Below, piece after piece: positions 7,429 through 16,889 of a stretch of DNA of 52,571 nt; positions within the stretch are counted from its first letter, which is position 1, and every line of letters starts with the position of its first letter. The stretch is from a virus: positions 1-52,571 of the IMG/VR virus record IMGVR_UViG_3300050133_000102. One strand, given 5' to 3'. A program made the position numbers and the translations under genes. The notes under the pieces were generated by a model. The model made no database searches. It saw only the letters and a list, made by a program, of their open reading frames with translations, and was not told the origin of the DNA.

Positions 7429-10400
7429 TTAGTCCTCATCAAGAAGGAACAGACAAGCTTCTGCACTCGAATCAAGTAGCTTAATCAGTTTAGCTCTCAA
7501 CTGTTCTTCTGTCATTTTTGCTGCCTTTTTCTTGGCATTACCACTCACTTCGTCTCTAAGCCCTATCGTGATGAATTGCTCGGTGATTTTTCTAATGGCA
7601 ACAACAGAGTTATTCCACGATGAATAATCCCTGTATCCGCTGTCCTGAATCTTTATTTTGAGCTCATCAATATGCGGTAAAAGGAGATTATAGTATTTCT
7701 CCGATGCAACATTTACGATGAAACATCTGTCGATTTCATTTTTATCCTTCAAAACGGCAAAATCTGTTTCTGTGATAGAACTCAAAGCATTTTCCAATCG
7801 AATGGAATCAATTCGCTCGTTGCGACTGAGCGCAGAAACCACAGAGAAAATAAATGTGCAATTGGGCATTACCCAAGCAACGGGCATCATGTATGTTTGC
7901 GCCCATTCTGCAACGCCTGCTGTGTCTGTCTTTGCCAGCCAAATGGCAAGCAGAGAATTCGCCTGCTTTGTGTATGCTAAATCGTTGATTTTATTGAGGA
8001 TTGCGGTCTTGAAACTGTGTTCTGTTTGGGAGTATGGCTCTTTCTGCAACGCTTTAAGGATATCGCTGCATTCTGCGTCTGAAAATGTGCCCATCCCATT
8101 TTTTGCGATATACGCTTTCAAAACATTCATTGGATGTGAGATATTTTCAATGGCATCCTTTGTGTACAGCTCCAATTCGCTGATGATTGCGGCCTTTTCT
8201 TCGCTCGAATATCCAATCCACTTGCCACTTGCGATATTATGTAAAGTAGCAACAGTCTTTGCCCAGTTATCAGGAAGACCGGCATACACGCAGCCCGGGA
8301 CACGAATATAGTCCAGATAATTCGACAGGGTTTCTTTGATTTTTTCTACGGATTCTGCCGTTCCATTAAGGGCAGAATTCACTACACCTACGAGCGTAAG
8401 GTCGATAGTCAGTTTTGCTGTTGCTTCAGCAACCTCACTTTCGCGCCATTGCCACTTTTCTTCTTCAAGAGCTTTGCTGAGCATGTTGAACAGCGTGTCT
8501 ATCGAGAAATTATATTTTTTACAGGCATTCTCTGCATCTGGAGCGGTTTTAAAAACAAAATTTTTCATGCCATTGGCGAGTTTTGACCTACCTTTAAACA
8601 GACCCGTAAATAGAGGCACGTACGCTTTTGCGCTAACTTTTACAAGGCTGACTATGTCTTCCATGACGGCTGTTTGGCTGCCAATCTCCAGAATGTATTC
8701 AACGTACTTATCCACGATTTCGCAGATTTCTGTTTTTATACCCGCGTAATCCATATCCTCAAGATATTTTAAAGCCCAGAATGGATAGCCGTTCTTTGTA
8801 ATGTGGATTTTTACATTTTTGCGGCAATCGTAAACGTCACCAATTTCTTCTGGGGTAAGTGCGAAAATTCTCCGTGTGATGTCTTTGAAGCGTTTCTCAA
8901 TATCGCTTTCGCTGGAGAGTTTCATGCCAGCGGATTTGCCGGAGAGCATGCTGACGACCATCGTCGGAATCGTATCTTCATCCAGCTTGTGCGCATTGTT
9001 GCCGTCATACCATGTAAATTTTCCAACATAGAAATGGAATGCAAAACCGAGAAGGTAGCAACACACACTGGTATCGTAGTAACCGAGTTTCTGCTGCATA
9101 TCGTCCCACAGGTCGGTGAGCAGCAATGTGCCGGAAGTTAATGCCTTATTGAGATATGTACACAACGAAGCCATGCTGCGACCGACCTTCGTTTCGGTCA
9201 TAGCCATGATATCTTCAATGGTTCCACAATCCCAGACGTTTTCATCATTATCGCGGAGAACATCAACGCAGTCCTGCCACTGCTGATTGAAATTCTTTTG
9301 CTTGTCATTTGCTGCGCTCTTGGTTTCAAGGGTGGTCTTAGACACACCATAGTAAGCCGGTGCCATAGCCGGTGACTTATAAAGCGTAATTTTACGAATG
9401 ATATTTTCAGGTGCCGCAGGGAAAAACCTGAAAACAATCTTTTCATAATTCGAGATAACATTTTTGTTTGTATAAACGTGCGCAGGCGTATCTCCATATA
9501 GAAGGTCCATATCTTTGCCAATAGCAGTGCTGACCCAGTTGCCGACAAGGTCAACAGCCTGAGTCTGATAGGAGTTCGCATTTACGGTATTTCCGGCTCT
9601 TTGTGCGAGGGAACCGTTGGCAACCAGCTCATACCAGCTCTGGAATATTTCCTCTGGCAAAGGATATCTCATCACGGTAACAAGAACACGATGTGTTTCA
9701 TCGTCCGCAATTAATCCAGAAATGGTCGTTTTAATCTTATCGCTTTCTTCGACAGATGGTACTGCCACAATCAGTAAGCCGAACTTATGGTGCGTTTTTT
9801 CTACGGCTTTTTTCAACTCCCCGAATTTGAAGTTGAGTTGCTGCGTTGTTCCCCAACAGGTATCAATAATCAGGCGCTTGACAACAGCTTTTTCATCCGG
9901 TACGAATTGCTTTTTTAGAATTGAGCCGAAACAAGAGTCCGTACCGAGCAGTTTTGCGGGTGAATTGTCCTTTTTGACTTTTTCAATTTCTGCATCAAGC
10001 TCTCCACCGGTGCTGGAATACGGAAGCTCGATTCTCGAACCCTCATGGAGGTCGGGTGCCAAAACAAGAACATTCAGAGGATCGGAGCTGAGCGAATGCA
10101 GGTAGCTTTTCACTGAATCCTTGTCCATTATGCCGGAAAAACAGTCGCAGAGGGTTTTCTCAGTTACTTGGATTCCCTTGCTGCCTCTGGTTTTCTTCAA
10201 GCTATGCCCTGTACCAATGGTGGCAAGCAATAGCATTGCAGCTTTAAAAACGCGAAGCGCACGGTCGTCGCTGATGAGATTTTTAACCTTGCTGTAGTGC
10301 TTGAGAGCATCCTCGGCGGTTTTAGTCAGGTCTTTTTTACCGCCAAGATTGTTTACGAAGAAGTAATCCCACAAGTAGTCAGGGGTTACCCATTTCCAGT

Positions 10401-11655
10401 CATACTGTCCATTGTTATGAATATAAGCACGGAAACCGTCCTCACCGCTACTCTTTAAGAATTCAAAAATACTTCTGTTGGACGCGGCAAGTCCAGCGAC
10501 CATAGAAACAAGATTAACCGTCATCGGGTGGATGGGGAATATTTTCTTAAGCGTGTTAGCATCCATGTCAGAGTCAGGGTCACCCATGTATGAATGCACA
10601 CTACCGCTAATAGATGAATAGAGGTCTTCGCAAATATCCTCCCAGTTGCCCTTCATCCCGTCTTTGGTGATGATGCTCTCACCGATAAGTTTGAAAGTCG
10701 TTTTTTTGCTTAAGGACACATCAATCTTATGGAAGCGGGCATCGGCTTTTCCGAGAGAGCCATTCACACTCTCGGAAAACAGGCCGGGATACTCGTGCAT
10801 AACATAAATAATAAAGAACGGCAGCTCTTTGGAGAAGATAGATAATTGCTGTATTATGTCGAGGTCATTATTCCGAATATACTCGGTAAACTCATCCCAG
10901 ATAATAAATATCCCTGATTTCGATAATTCCTCATTACCTGAGTAGACATCTTTTAGCCACGCTTTGAATGTTTCGAGGTCGGTTGCCAGACCGATGTTCA
11001 TCGACTGCAGGATTTCCTGGGCGCTGGAACAAGCCGTAATATCACCATCTTGGACAGCGTCATAGAAACTGTCAAACGTATCATATGTGCTCCAATGTTC
11101 AGGATACTCGCCGTTTTCAAAATCCTGTACCAGCTTCGGTCGAAAGTCCTTAACAGTGCTACGAACCGAGTCGACCAGAGAATTTCGACCTGTATAAGAG
11201 AAACCATTCTCTTTCAGAATATCCCGAACTGACTGTTCGATCTGAAAAAGGAATTTGTTGGAGGTATTAAGCTGCTTGCTTTCACCGCTGCGGAACTTCA
11301 CATAATAGCGAGCTTTTTTCCGGGCGGCGAGAAACTTGTCCTTCACATCGAGGAACAGCTTATTCTTATTCAAAAAGTTTTCCACGATGCCGTAGTCATC
11401 CTGCAGAAAGTGCTTAATGACAATAGCAGAGTAGGTCTTACCTGTACCATAAGAGCCCTTAATCCAGTAATGCCACACATCTTCGTTGGGGTCATCGGGG
11501 CGCAGGGAGCTGGCAAGCAGTTTTACTGCGGTCACCATGTCGTCATTAACAATATAGCGACTCCAGAAATCCGCATTTCTGCTATCGGAGCTGATATCTA
11601 CCACAGACTCATATCCGGGCGTCAATTCTATGAAGGAATCATATTTGTTTGCCAT
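7429..11655 (-). CDS. brxC: BREX ATPase BrxC
   Basis: This very large protein (1408 aa) has one AAA+/STAND-like NTPase near the N-terminus, with Walker A KGSYGTGKT (about 66-74) and Walker B GIFIIWDEF (about 248-256). A long helical C-terminal region follows. The size and order (BrxP-BrxC-PglZ-BrxL) fit the type 4 BREX BrxC. The start MANKYDSF at 11655 has a GGGGGG ribosome binding site and lies one base after the brxP stop. The longer frame from 11688 would overlap brxP. The C-terminus ends in a basic, Lys-rich helix and an acidic tail (LLDED). Confidence 0.92.
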   Translation of the reverse strand: MANKYDSFIELTPGYESVVDISSDSRNADFWSRYIVNDDMVTAVKLLASSLRPDDPNEDVWHYWIKGSYGTGKTYSAIVIKHFLQDDYGIVENFLNKNKLFLDVKDKFLAARKKARYYVKFRSGESKQLNTSNKFLFQIEQSVRDILKENGFSYTGRNSLVDSVRSTVKDFRPKLVQDFENGEYPEHWSTYDTFDSFYDAVQDGDITACSSAQEILQSMNIGLATDLETFKAWLKDVYSGNEELSKSGIFIIWDEFTEYIRNNDLDIIQQLSIFSKELPFFIIYVMHEYPGLFSESVNGSLGKADARFHKIDVSLSKKTTFKLIGESIITKDGMKGNWEDICEDLYSSISGSVHSYMGDPDSDMDANTLKKIFPIHPMTVNLVSMVAGLAASNRSIFEFLKSSGEDGFRAYIHNNGQYDWKWVTPDYLWDYFFVNNLGGKKDLTKTAEDALKHYSKVKNLISDDRALRVFKAAMLLLATIGTGHSLKKTRGSKGIQVTEKTLCDCFSGIMDKDSVKSYLHSLSSDPLNVLVLAPDLHEGSRIELPYSSTGGELDAEIEKVKKDNSPAKLLGTDSCFGSILKKQFVPDEKAVVKRLIIDTCWGTTQQLNFKFGELKKAVEKTHHKFGLLIVAVPSVEESDKIKTTISGLIADDETHRVLVTVMRYPLPEEIFQSWYELVANGSLAQRAGNTVNANSYQTQAVDLVGNWVSTAIGKDMDLLYGDTPAHVYTNKNVISNYEKIVFRFFPAAPENIIRKITLYKSPAMAPAYYGVSKTTLETKSAANDKQKNFNQQWQDCVDVLRDNDENVWDCGTIEDIMAMTETKVGRSMASLCTYLNKALTSGTLLLTDLWDDMQQKLGYYDTSVCCYLLGFAFHFYVGKFTWYDGNNAHKLDEDTIPTMVVSMLSGKSAGMKLSSESDIEKRFKDITRRIFALTPEEIGDVYDCRKNVKIHITKNGYPFWALKYLEDMDYAGIKTEICEIVDKYVEYILEIGSQTAVMEDIVSLVKVSAKAYVPLFTGLFKGRSKLANGMKNFVFKTAPDAENACKKYNFSIDTLFNMLSKALEEEKWQWRESEVAEATAKLTIDLTLVGVVNSALNGTAESVEKIKETLSNYLDYIRVPGCVYAGLPDNWAKTVATLHNIASGKWIGYSSEEKAAIISELELYTKDAIENISHPMNVLKAYIAKNGMGTFSDAECSDILKALQKEPYSQTEHSFKTAILNKINDLAYTKQANSLLAIWLAKTDTAGVAEWAQTYMMPVAWVMPNCTFIFSVVSALSRNERIDSIRLENALSSITETDFAVLKDKNEIDRCFIVNVASEKYYNLLLPHIDELKIKIQDSGYRDYSSWNNSVVAIRKITEQFITIGLRDEVSGNAKKKAAKMTEEQLRAKLIKLLDSSAEACLFLLDED

Positions 11656-11656
11656 T

Positions 11657-12466
11657 TCAATTACCCCCCAGTACGATATTAACGACATCCAGTGAGTTCT
11701 TCTCGCTATTCAGTGTTATATTATCGAGGTCAGCAACAAATGCGATTTTGATGAAATCGGGATAGTCATTTGCAAGCTGACGTACCATCTCCTTGAACGC
11801 GTCCTCGTCCAAAGCAAAAATCGTGACAGGGTCCATACCGACGAAATTCTCCGGGCGGTTGTCGCGGATGTTCTTTAGCTCCTTCAGCGTAATGTTAAAG
11901 TGTCCGCCAAGCTTCTCCGCGTATCGATACATCGCATAGAGGATGGCAGTGCCATCAGGCGTAGACCAGCCTTTTTTTGTGAAGCGATATGAGTTGCCAC
12001 TCGGAATCGGTACGCCCATTTCTAATGTCGAACCTATAGGGCTATTAACAAAGGTTTCGGCCAATGAAGTAATGGCATTATTCCGTGTAGAAGCGGAATA
12101 AATATCATCAATCATTTCCACAAGCTCCGCCTTTGTGTAGGTTTCATCATTTGGCACATTAAGCAGATACCATTTTACCAGCGTGGAATTATAAGCTAAA
12201 TTAGTCCATATCACAGCCCATGTAAATGGGTGAAATGGGCCTATTTCTATCAATTTTTCACCAAGAGCGGTAATTTGACCATTCTTTCCATTTGATGTGC
12301 CAACTTCGATTACTTCGCTCTCTTTTAGATAGACCTTAAGCGCATCATATTGGCGATTGCCGTATTCCTTCGAACTCCAGCAATCGTTACCTTGCTCGAA
12401 GAAATGTTCAAGCCAAGCTCCCCTTAATCCAAAGTGTTGATACCTATTCATACCCTTAAGGTCCAT
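11657..12466 (-). CDS. Internal start: stand-alone DUF4007 protein from within brxP
   Basis: Inside the brxP frame, codon 516 is an ATG preceded by a perfect AAGGAGGT at 12473-12480 with six-base spacing. This exceeds the site used for brxP itself. Initiation here would give a 269-aa protein consisting of the DUF4007 domain alone. Two readings are possible: the locus makes both a fusion and a free DUF4007 protein, or two formerly separate genes have recently become one frame. This is a sequence observation; the separate product is inferred. Confidence 0.55.
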   Translation of the reverse strand: MDLKGMNRYQHFGLRGAWLEHFFEQGNDCWSSKEYGNRQYDALKVYLKESEVIEVGTSNGKNGQITALGEKLIEIGPFHPFTWAVIWTNLAYNSTLVKWYLLNVPNDETYTKAELVEMIDDIYSASTRNNAITSLAETFVNSPIGSTLEMGVPIPSGNSYRFTKKGWSTPDGTAILYAMYRYAEKLGGHFNITLKELKNIRDNRPENFVGMDPVTIFALDEDAFKEMVRQLANDYPDFIKIAFVADLDNITLNSEKNSLDVVNIVLGGN

Positions 12467-14011
12467 GTTGCTACCTCCTTGTGTTGTGGACAATGAACGT
12501 GCTACTTTGCATCCTTTTGCAACTTCCGTGATACATTTTCCACAATGAACACATTTTTCGCTTATTATTGAGATTTTTCGATTTTCATCTATGGTAAACG
12601 CCCCTGTCGGACATTCCACAGAACAACTATTGCAGCCAATACAATAGGCGGCCTTATTTGCTAAACCACGTAACCAACTTATGGTGAATCTGTCCATACT
12701 GCTGAAGCCGGAATATGTTACCGTTGAATTATCTTCACCTACTTCAAAATTGTAGGTTTTATCCTTAATAATCTGTTTCCCGGAGTTTTGATTACGTTCG
12801 ACAATTGGACCTATTATTCTTCCGACCTCTATCCAAGGCTGTCTAATTTCACTAAAGACAAATTGCAAGGTATCATCTTGAATTATCTCGTGTACGCGGT
12901 TACCTCCATTTTTTAATCCGCGTCCTCCGAACCGACCTTTCCAACCACCTTGGGCAACGTACTTTTTTACTTCTTTTTCAGGCTTGTTATCGGCAGCATA
13001 TTCTTCAACTCGTGCCAAGAATGGTGCCAAATCATCTTTATATGCGATATTTGCAATTCCATCCCACCAAGCTGATGACATTGGACACACAGCACAACCG
13101 ACTCGGAATAGGCCTAATCTGTATGCATTATTGAACAGAATATCACGCTCCAAGATATACAAATATATCTCAGATGTACTCCATTTCAAAATGGGGCTGC
13201 AATTAATCTGATTAATATGTTTCTTTCCTTCGGACAATTCTGTATAGGTTGAACGCTGCTCACTTTCTTCGGCACGAACGCCATCAAAAACCACGGCTTT
13301 GATATTTTCGCCTTCGGATATTTTTTGCAAAAGTACAAGTGTCGGCACTGATTTGTGTACACCGCAGCACCAGCGAAGTCTTCTCCCCGGAGGACCGAAT
13401 TCGCTCCACGATTCCTTCGCGTCAAACTCCGATTTTGCGGTTTGAAAATTTAGATTCGGATAATGTTTTTTTGCTTTTTCGACCGCTTGGTATGTATCGC
13501 GAAGTTCCATCCCCGTATCTCCAAAGACCACAAGGAATTGGTCTGGTACCAAGGCTCTTTGAACGATATCAAGAATAACAATGGAATCTTTGCCACCGCT
13601 ATATGCAGCAACAAACTTATAGCCCTTTGTAGCATATTCATCGTATGTTGCTCGAATAAATTGAACAGTTCTTTGTACAAGCCCCTCCATGATGGAAGCA
13701 TTTGTTTTTATAAGCTTATCAACATCAATCGGCTCCAACTTTTTAATTTCGGTGTTCTTAATTACGATTTTCGGCTTTTCATAAAAGCTGCCGCCCTTGG
13801 CTTCCGCAATCACCTCGCCGTTTAACACATATTTCCGAATACCCTCTGCCCACAGTAGCGGCGCTTTGGTATCGGGATATTCCCAGACCTTATACATTTC
13901 GAAGAAGTCCAGTTCTTCCTTGAAAACAGGTCTTATTTCTTTTTGAACGGTTACGGAAACATCGAGCTTGAAAATGCCGTTTTCTCCGTCCACCCATCTA
14001 TATCCATACAT
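11657..14011 (-). CDS. brxP: BrxP: PAPS-reductase-like, ferredoxin and DUF4007 fusion
   Basis: This 784-aa protein is the marker of type 4 BREX, where it stands in place of the PglX methyltransferase. It has a PP-loop ATP pyrophosphatase/PAPS-reductase domain with SGGKDS at 138-143. A Cys-rich site RRLRWCCGVHK (about 210-220) and GCAVCP (305-310) may hold an Fe-S cluster, as in DndC. Two ferredoxin [4Fe-4S] motifs follow: CIGCNSCSVECP (457-468) and CVHCGKC with a late Cys (487-501). The last 269 residues (516-784) match DUF4007, starting MDLKGMNRYQHFGLRG. The likely reaction is ATP-dependent activation of a DNA phosphate or of a sulfur transfer. The chemistry is inferred from DndC. AAAGGATGG precedes the ATG. 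Confidence 0.9.
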   Translation of the reverse strand: MYGYRWVDGENGIFKLDVSVTVQKEIRPVFKEELDFFEMYKVWEYPDTKAPLLWAEGIRKYVLNGEVIAEAKGGSFYEKPKIVIKNTEIKKLEPIDVDKLIKTNASIMEGLVQRTVQFIRATYDEYATKGYKFVAAYSGGKDSIVILDIVQRALVPDQFLVVFGDTGMELRDTYQAVEKAKKHYPNLNFQTAKSEFDAKESWSEFGPPGRRLRWCCGVHKSVPTLVLLQKISEGENIKAVVFDGVRAEESEQRSTYTELSEGKKHINQINCSPILKWSTSEIYLYILERDILFNNAYRLGLFRVGCAVCPMSSAWWDGIANIAYKDDLAPFLARVEEYAADNKPEKEVKKYVAQGGWKGRFGGRGLKNGGNRVHEIIQDDTLQFVFSEIRQPWIEVGRIIGPIVERNQNSGKQIIKDKTYNFEVGEDNSTVTYSGFSSMDRFTISWLRGLANKAAYCIGCNSCSVECPTGAFTIDENRKISIISEKCVHCGKCITEVAKGCKVARSLSTTQGGSNMDLKGMNRYQHFGLRGAWLEHFFEQGNDCWSSKEYGNRQYDALKVYLKESEVIEVGTSNGKNGQITALGEKLIEIGPFHPFTWAVIWTNLAYNSTLVKWYLLNVPNDETYTKAELVEMIDDIYSASTRNNAITSLAETFVNSPIGSTLEMGVPIPSGNSYRFTKKGWSTPDGTAILYAMYRYAEKLGGHFNITLKELKNIRDNRPENFVGMDPVTIFALDEDAFKEMVRQLANDYPDFIKIAFVADLDNITLNSEKNSLDVVNIVLGGN

Positions 14012-14028
14012 AAATCTGCCATCCTTTG

Positions 14029-16590
14029 TTAGTTTATAGTCACCTTACTGTTTTTCTCCGTCCAGTAAAAGCGCAAATCGCCGGCAACAGTCTTATGTAC
14101 ATTCCACATCTTTTCTGAGCCGTGAATTAATCCTTTGTCGAGCAAAAACTCTCTGAATTCTGAAGCGGTTAGTTCTTTTGGAAGCGAAAATGACTTTGAT
14201 ACTTCATTCCAGACCAAATCCGAAAATGTTCTGAATGGAGAATTCTTCTTCAGAATAGCTGCCGGAATGGTCTTTTTGTCGTTGTCATTACCTGCTTCGA
14301 CGGTAATGTATCCAATATCAAAAAGCCGTAACATGTCTTCCAGAAAAAGAGGCGACCATTGAATATTGGTCGGTACAGCCGGAAGCGTCGTGTAGAAATA
14401 GTCTGCAATTTCGCCGAAAGCGATATAGGCTTCGCCTTCAAGCAGGTTCTCTATTTGAACCCTGAGAGCGCTCAGGAAATTATCGTTCACATAAAGTGCT
14501 TCCTTCAGGGCAAAGCAGTTTTCCGCATACTGAAGGAAGGATTTACTGCCTGAGGTGAACAGAATATTTGAGAATGACTGGTCTGGTGTTGCAGAGCCGA
14601 TTGACTCAAAAAAGGTAAGTGCCTGTTCGCGGGTAAAAATATTCTGATGCTCTCGACCATACTTGATTAACAGGCCGTGAAAGTCTTTCGGATAGTTTGG
14701 CTCGTTCCTCCAGATATGCATACCATTCAGGAACAAGAAAGAATTACCTTTATAATTCTCCTGAGTAAAAAGATGCACCGCGAGGTCAAATACCTCCGGG
14801 CGCGACTCAAACGCATTGTTGTAGAAGAAGAAATCATCCAGCCGAAAATGCGCATCATTATATAGCTGCTGTGCGGATGTGTAATCGCCATTAGCGGCAA
14901 ATTGCTTTGTCAGGACATCAAGAAGAATTCCCGCCATTTCGTCATAATTGCTTATATTATCCTTGTGATAATATTTTTTAAGCGCCTTTACTGCATGACA
15001 TGCCGTCAATGCATGATTGACCTGCGGTGTACTGTAATTTGAAAAGTGCGCAAAAACATCTTTCTCTGATATTCCGTCACTACTGGCTTTCAGGAAAGCA
15101 GACAGTTCATTGGTAAGCCCTGTGGATGCAGTCTCAGTTCTTGGCTCTGCCTTTGCTTTCTCAGGGGTACTAATTGCAGGAAAATCCACTGCGTCAATTC
15201 CATCTGGATAAAGATAGCTAAAGTATTTTACCAGTTTCTGAAACGCAGCGGAAAAGCGATTATGCTGGTCTTGATTAATCTGCCTGAACCCTTCATCTGC
15301 CATTAAACAAGAGACGGTCGACAGCGCTTCTTTGCTGTCAACGCCAGAAATATTTCTGCTGGGAAGATTGTGTTCTCTTGCATGTGATTCTGCCTTGTTT
15401 AGCGCGGAAACATAGCTGCGGCACGTACCATCTGCCATTTTTTCAATGTTTTTCAGCCACTCCGAAAATGTAATATCAGAATTGTTGCCAGACGCAATAT
15501 GCGTTTCTTCCTTTGGCTGCATCTTATCATGAACCCTATCGGAAGGCTTCTTTTCTTGATATTCAATTACAACATTTTCTGAAGAAATGCCACAAATATC
15601 AAGTAATGCTGTAATCTTCTTCACTATGTCGGTGGCGCTGATATTGGTTTCGATATAATAATCATCAATGATTTGTTTCGGCGCAGTCATCCCATCGGCA
15701 GCACCAAAATCCAGCCTGCCGCTTTTGTAAAATGACTGTCCAATCGGAATGATGGCTGTATAATCCGTATAAATGCTTTTGAACAGCTTAACATACAACT
15801 CAGTCCAATTTGAAACTGATTCCTCACGAACCCCGCGATATGTGAACACTACGGGTCTTGTGTATGCGAGAGATGGCATATTCCTGAAATCGATTATCAT
15901 GTTATTGTTTGTTTCTGTGGGAGTTGCGGATGCTACTGGGATTACTTCAGTGGTTTCTTCTGCAGGGGTAATATTGGGCAAATCCATCACAAATGCGTAA
16001 TACCAGTTAGCCGCAGAGATGATATTGTTAATCTGCTTCTTGTTTTTTATCCTGAATATTTTGTTTTGGCTCACCGTTTTGGCAAAGCGCTTGATGGTGC
16101 TTTCATCTGTTGTTTCAAACAACGGGGCAGAAAGGACTTTGATTTTCAGACAAAACTCTTCTGCAACAGGCAAAAATCGGCATAGGAAATCAGGCTGGAC
16201 TTTTGGCGCTTTGACTGCCAGCCACGCACAAAACTGCTGACGAGTTTTTTCTTGAATATCACTCACGCCTTTTGCCTCCATCAATATTTTTTCGTAACCT
16301 TTGTAATCATTTTTGTACAGTTGCACCATCTGCCTGAAAAGGTCAGATGTGTTTTTCAGACCGATACCATCGTCAGAAAATAGATAATCAAGTTCACCCA
16401 GCCGCATGTTGATCCCATTTTCGTTGCGATATGTTTCGTCAATAACTACGCCTCGACTGGACGCCCGTAAGCGCAGCGCTTCAGACAGTGTGGTGAAGAC
16501 AGCCCTTCTCGACAATTTGTTTTCTTTTGTCTTCCAGTACGCTTCAATAAGAAGGGCTGCTTCGTACTGATCCCATTTTGGCTGTCGCAC
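14029..16590 (-). CDS. Large unknown protein of the BREX operon
   Basis: This 853-aa protein starts at GTG (16590) with AAGGTG five bases upstream and ends 17 bases before brxP. I do not recognise the family. An N-terminal helical module (QPKWDQYEAALLIEAYW to about residue 210) resembles ones I have seen in restriction-linked proteins. A beta-alpha region follows (VVFTYRGV..., about 230-345), then a region like a SAM-like core-binding fold (TCRSYVSALNKAESHAREHN, about 390-460). The 330-residue C-terminal half looks helical with winged-helix-like segments (LTASEFREFLLDKGLIH). No nuclease or ATPase motif is evident. It may be the target-recognition or specificity component, or an effector. Confidence 0.8.
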   Translation of the reverse strand: MRQPKWDQYEAALLIEAYWKTKENKLSRRAVFTTLSEALRLRASSRGVVIDETYRNENGINMRLGELDYLFSDDGIGLKNTSDLFRQMVQLYKNDYKGYEKILMEAKGVSDIQEKTRQQFCAWLAVKAPKVQPDFLCRFLPVAEEFCLKIKVLSAPLFETTDESTIKRFAKTVSQNKIFRIKNKKQINNIISAANWYYAFVMDLPNITPAEETTEVIPVASATPTETNNNMIIDFRNMPSLAYTRPVVFTYRGVREESVSNWTELYVKLFKSIYTDYTAIIPIGQSFYKSGRLDFGAADGMTAPKQIIDDYYIETNISATDIVKKITALLDICGISSENVVIEYQEKKPSDRVHDKMQPKEETHIASGNNSDITFSEWLKNIEKMADGTCRSYVSALNKAESHAREHNLPSRNISGVDSKEALSTVSCLMADEGFRQINQDQHNRFSAAFQKLVKYFSYLYPDGIDAVDFPAISTPEKAKAEPRTETASTGLTNELSAFLKASSDGISEKDVFAHFSNYSTPQVNHALTACHAVKALKKYYHKDNISNYDEMAGILLDVLTKQFAANGDYTSAQQLYNDAHFRLDDFFFYNNAFESRPEVFDLAVHLFTQENYKGNSFLFLNGMHIWRNEPNYPKDFHGLLIKYGREHQNIFTREQALTFFESIGSATPDQSFSNILFTSGSKSFLQYAENCFALKEALYVNDNFLSALRVQIENLLEGEAYIAFGEIADYFYTTLPAVPTNIQWSPLFLEDMLRLFDIGYITVEAGNDNDKKTIPAAILKKNSPFRTFSDLVWNEVSKSFSLPKELTASEFREFLLDKGLIHGSEKMWNVHKTVAGDLRFYWTEKNSKVTIN

Positions 16591-16636
16591 ATTATCACCT
16601 TCGATTTTACGCTCTCATGTGTACTAAAAAACGGAC

Positions 16637-16870
16637 TTATGTTTCAGCCGGATTATGCTCTGCGTTTCCGTCAGACACAATTTCCATGATATCGCCTATC
16701 TTGCAGTTTAATGCGGTACAAATTTTGAGCAGTATTTCCGTATTTACATTTCCGCCGTTACCGAGCTTGGCAACGGATGTGGCGCTAATGCCACTCATCT
16801 CACGCAGGGTTTTCTTGTTTATTCCTTTGTCAATTAATAATTTCCACAGTTTGTTGTAGCTGAATCGCAT
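16637..16870 (-). CDS. Small XRE-type repressor
   Basis: This 77-aa protein is a single Cro/C1-type helix-turn-helix of the YozG-like type: LWKLLIDKGINKKTLREMSGIS then VNTEILLKICTALNCKIGDIMEIV. It starts at an ATG with GGAGGT placed in the tail of the ABC-3C ATPase gene (20 bases after its stop). It is therefore co-transcribed with both the upstream ABC-3C cassette and the downstream BREX genes. It is the only regulator in the operon and is the best candidate to bind the inverted repeats at 20033-20068. Confidence 0.88.
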   Translation of the reverse strand: MRFSYNKLWKLLIDKGINKKTLREMSGISATSVAKLGNGGNVNTEILLKICTALNCKIGDIMEIVSDGNAEHNPAET

Positions 16871-16889
16871 ACTATACCTCCATTGCTTT

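Noticed and set aside
7718-8311. Plus-strand frame of 197 codons
   Set aside because: It is antisense to brxC, without start signals or protein-like content.
11656-11688. Longer BrxC start at 11688
   Set aside because: It overlaps brxP and has no site, while MANKYDSF at 11655 has a GGGGGG site directly after the brxP stop.
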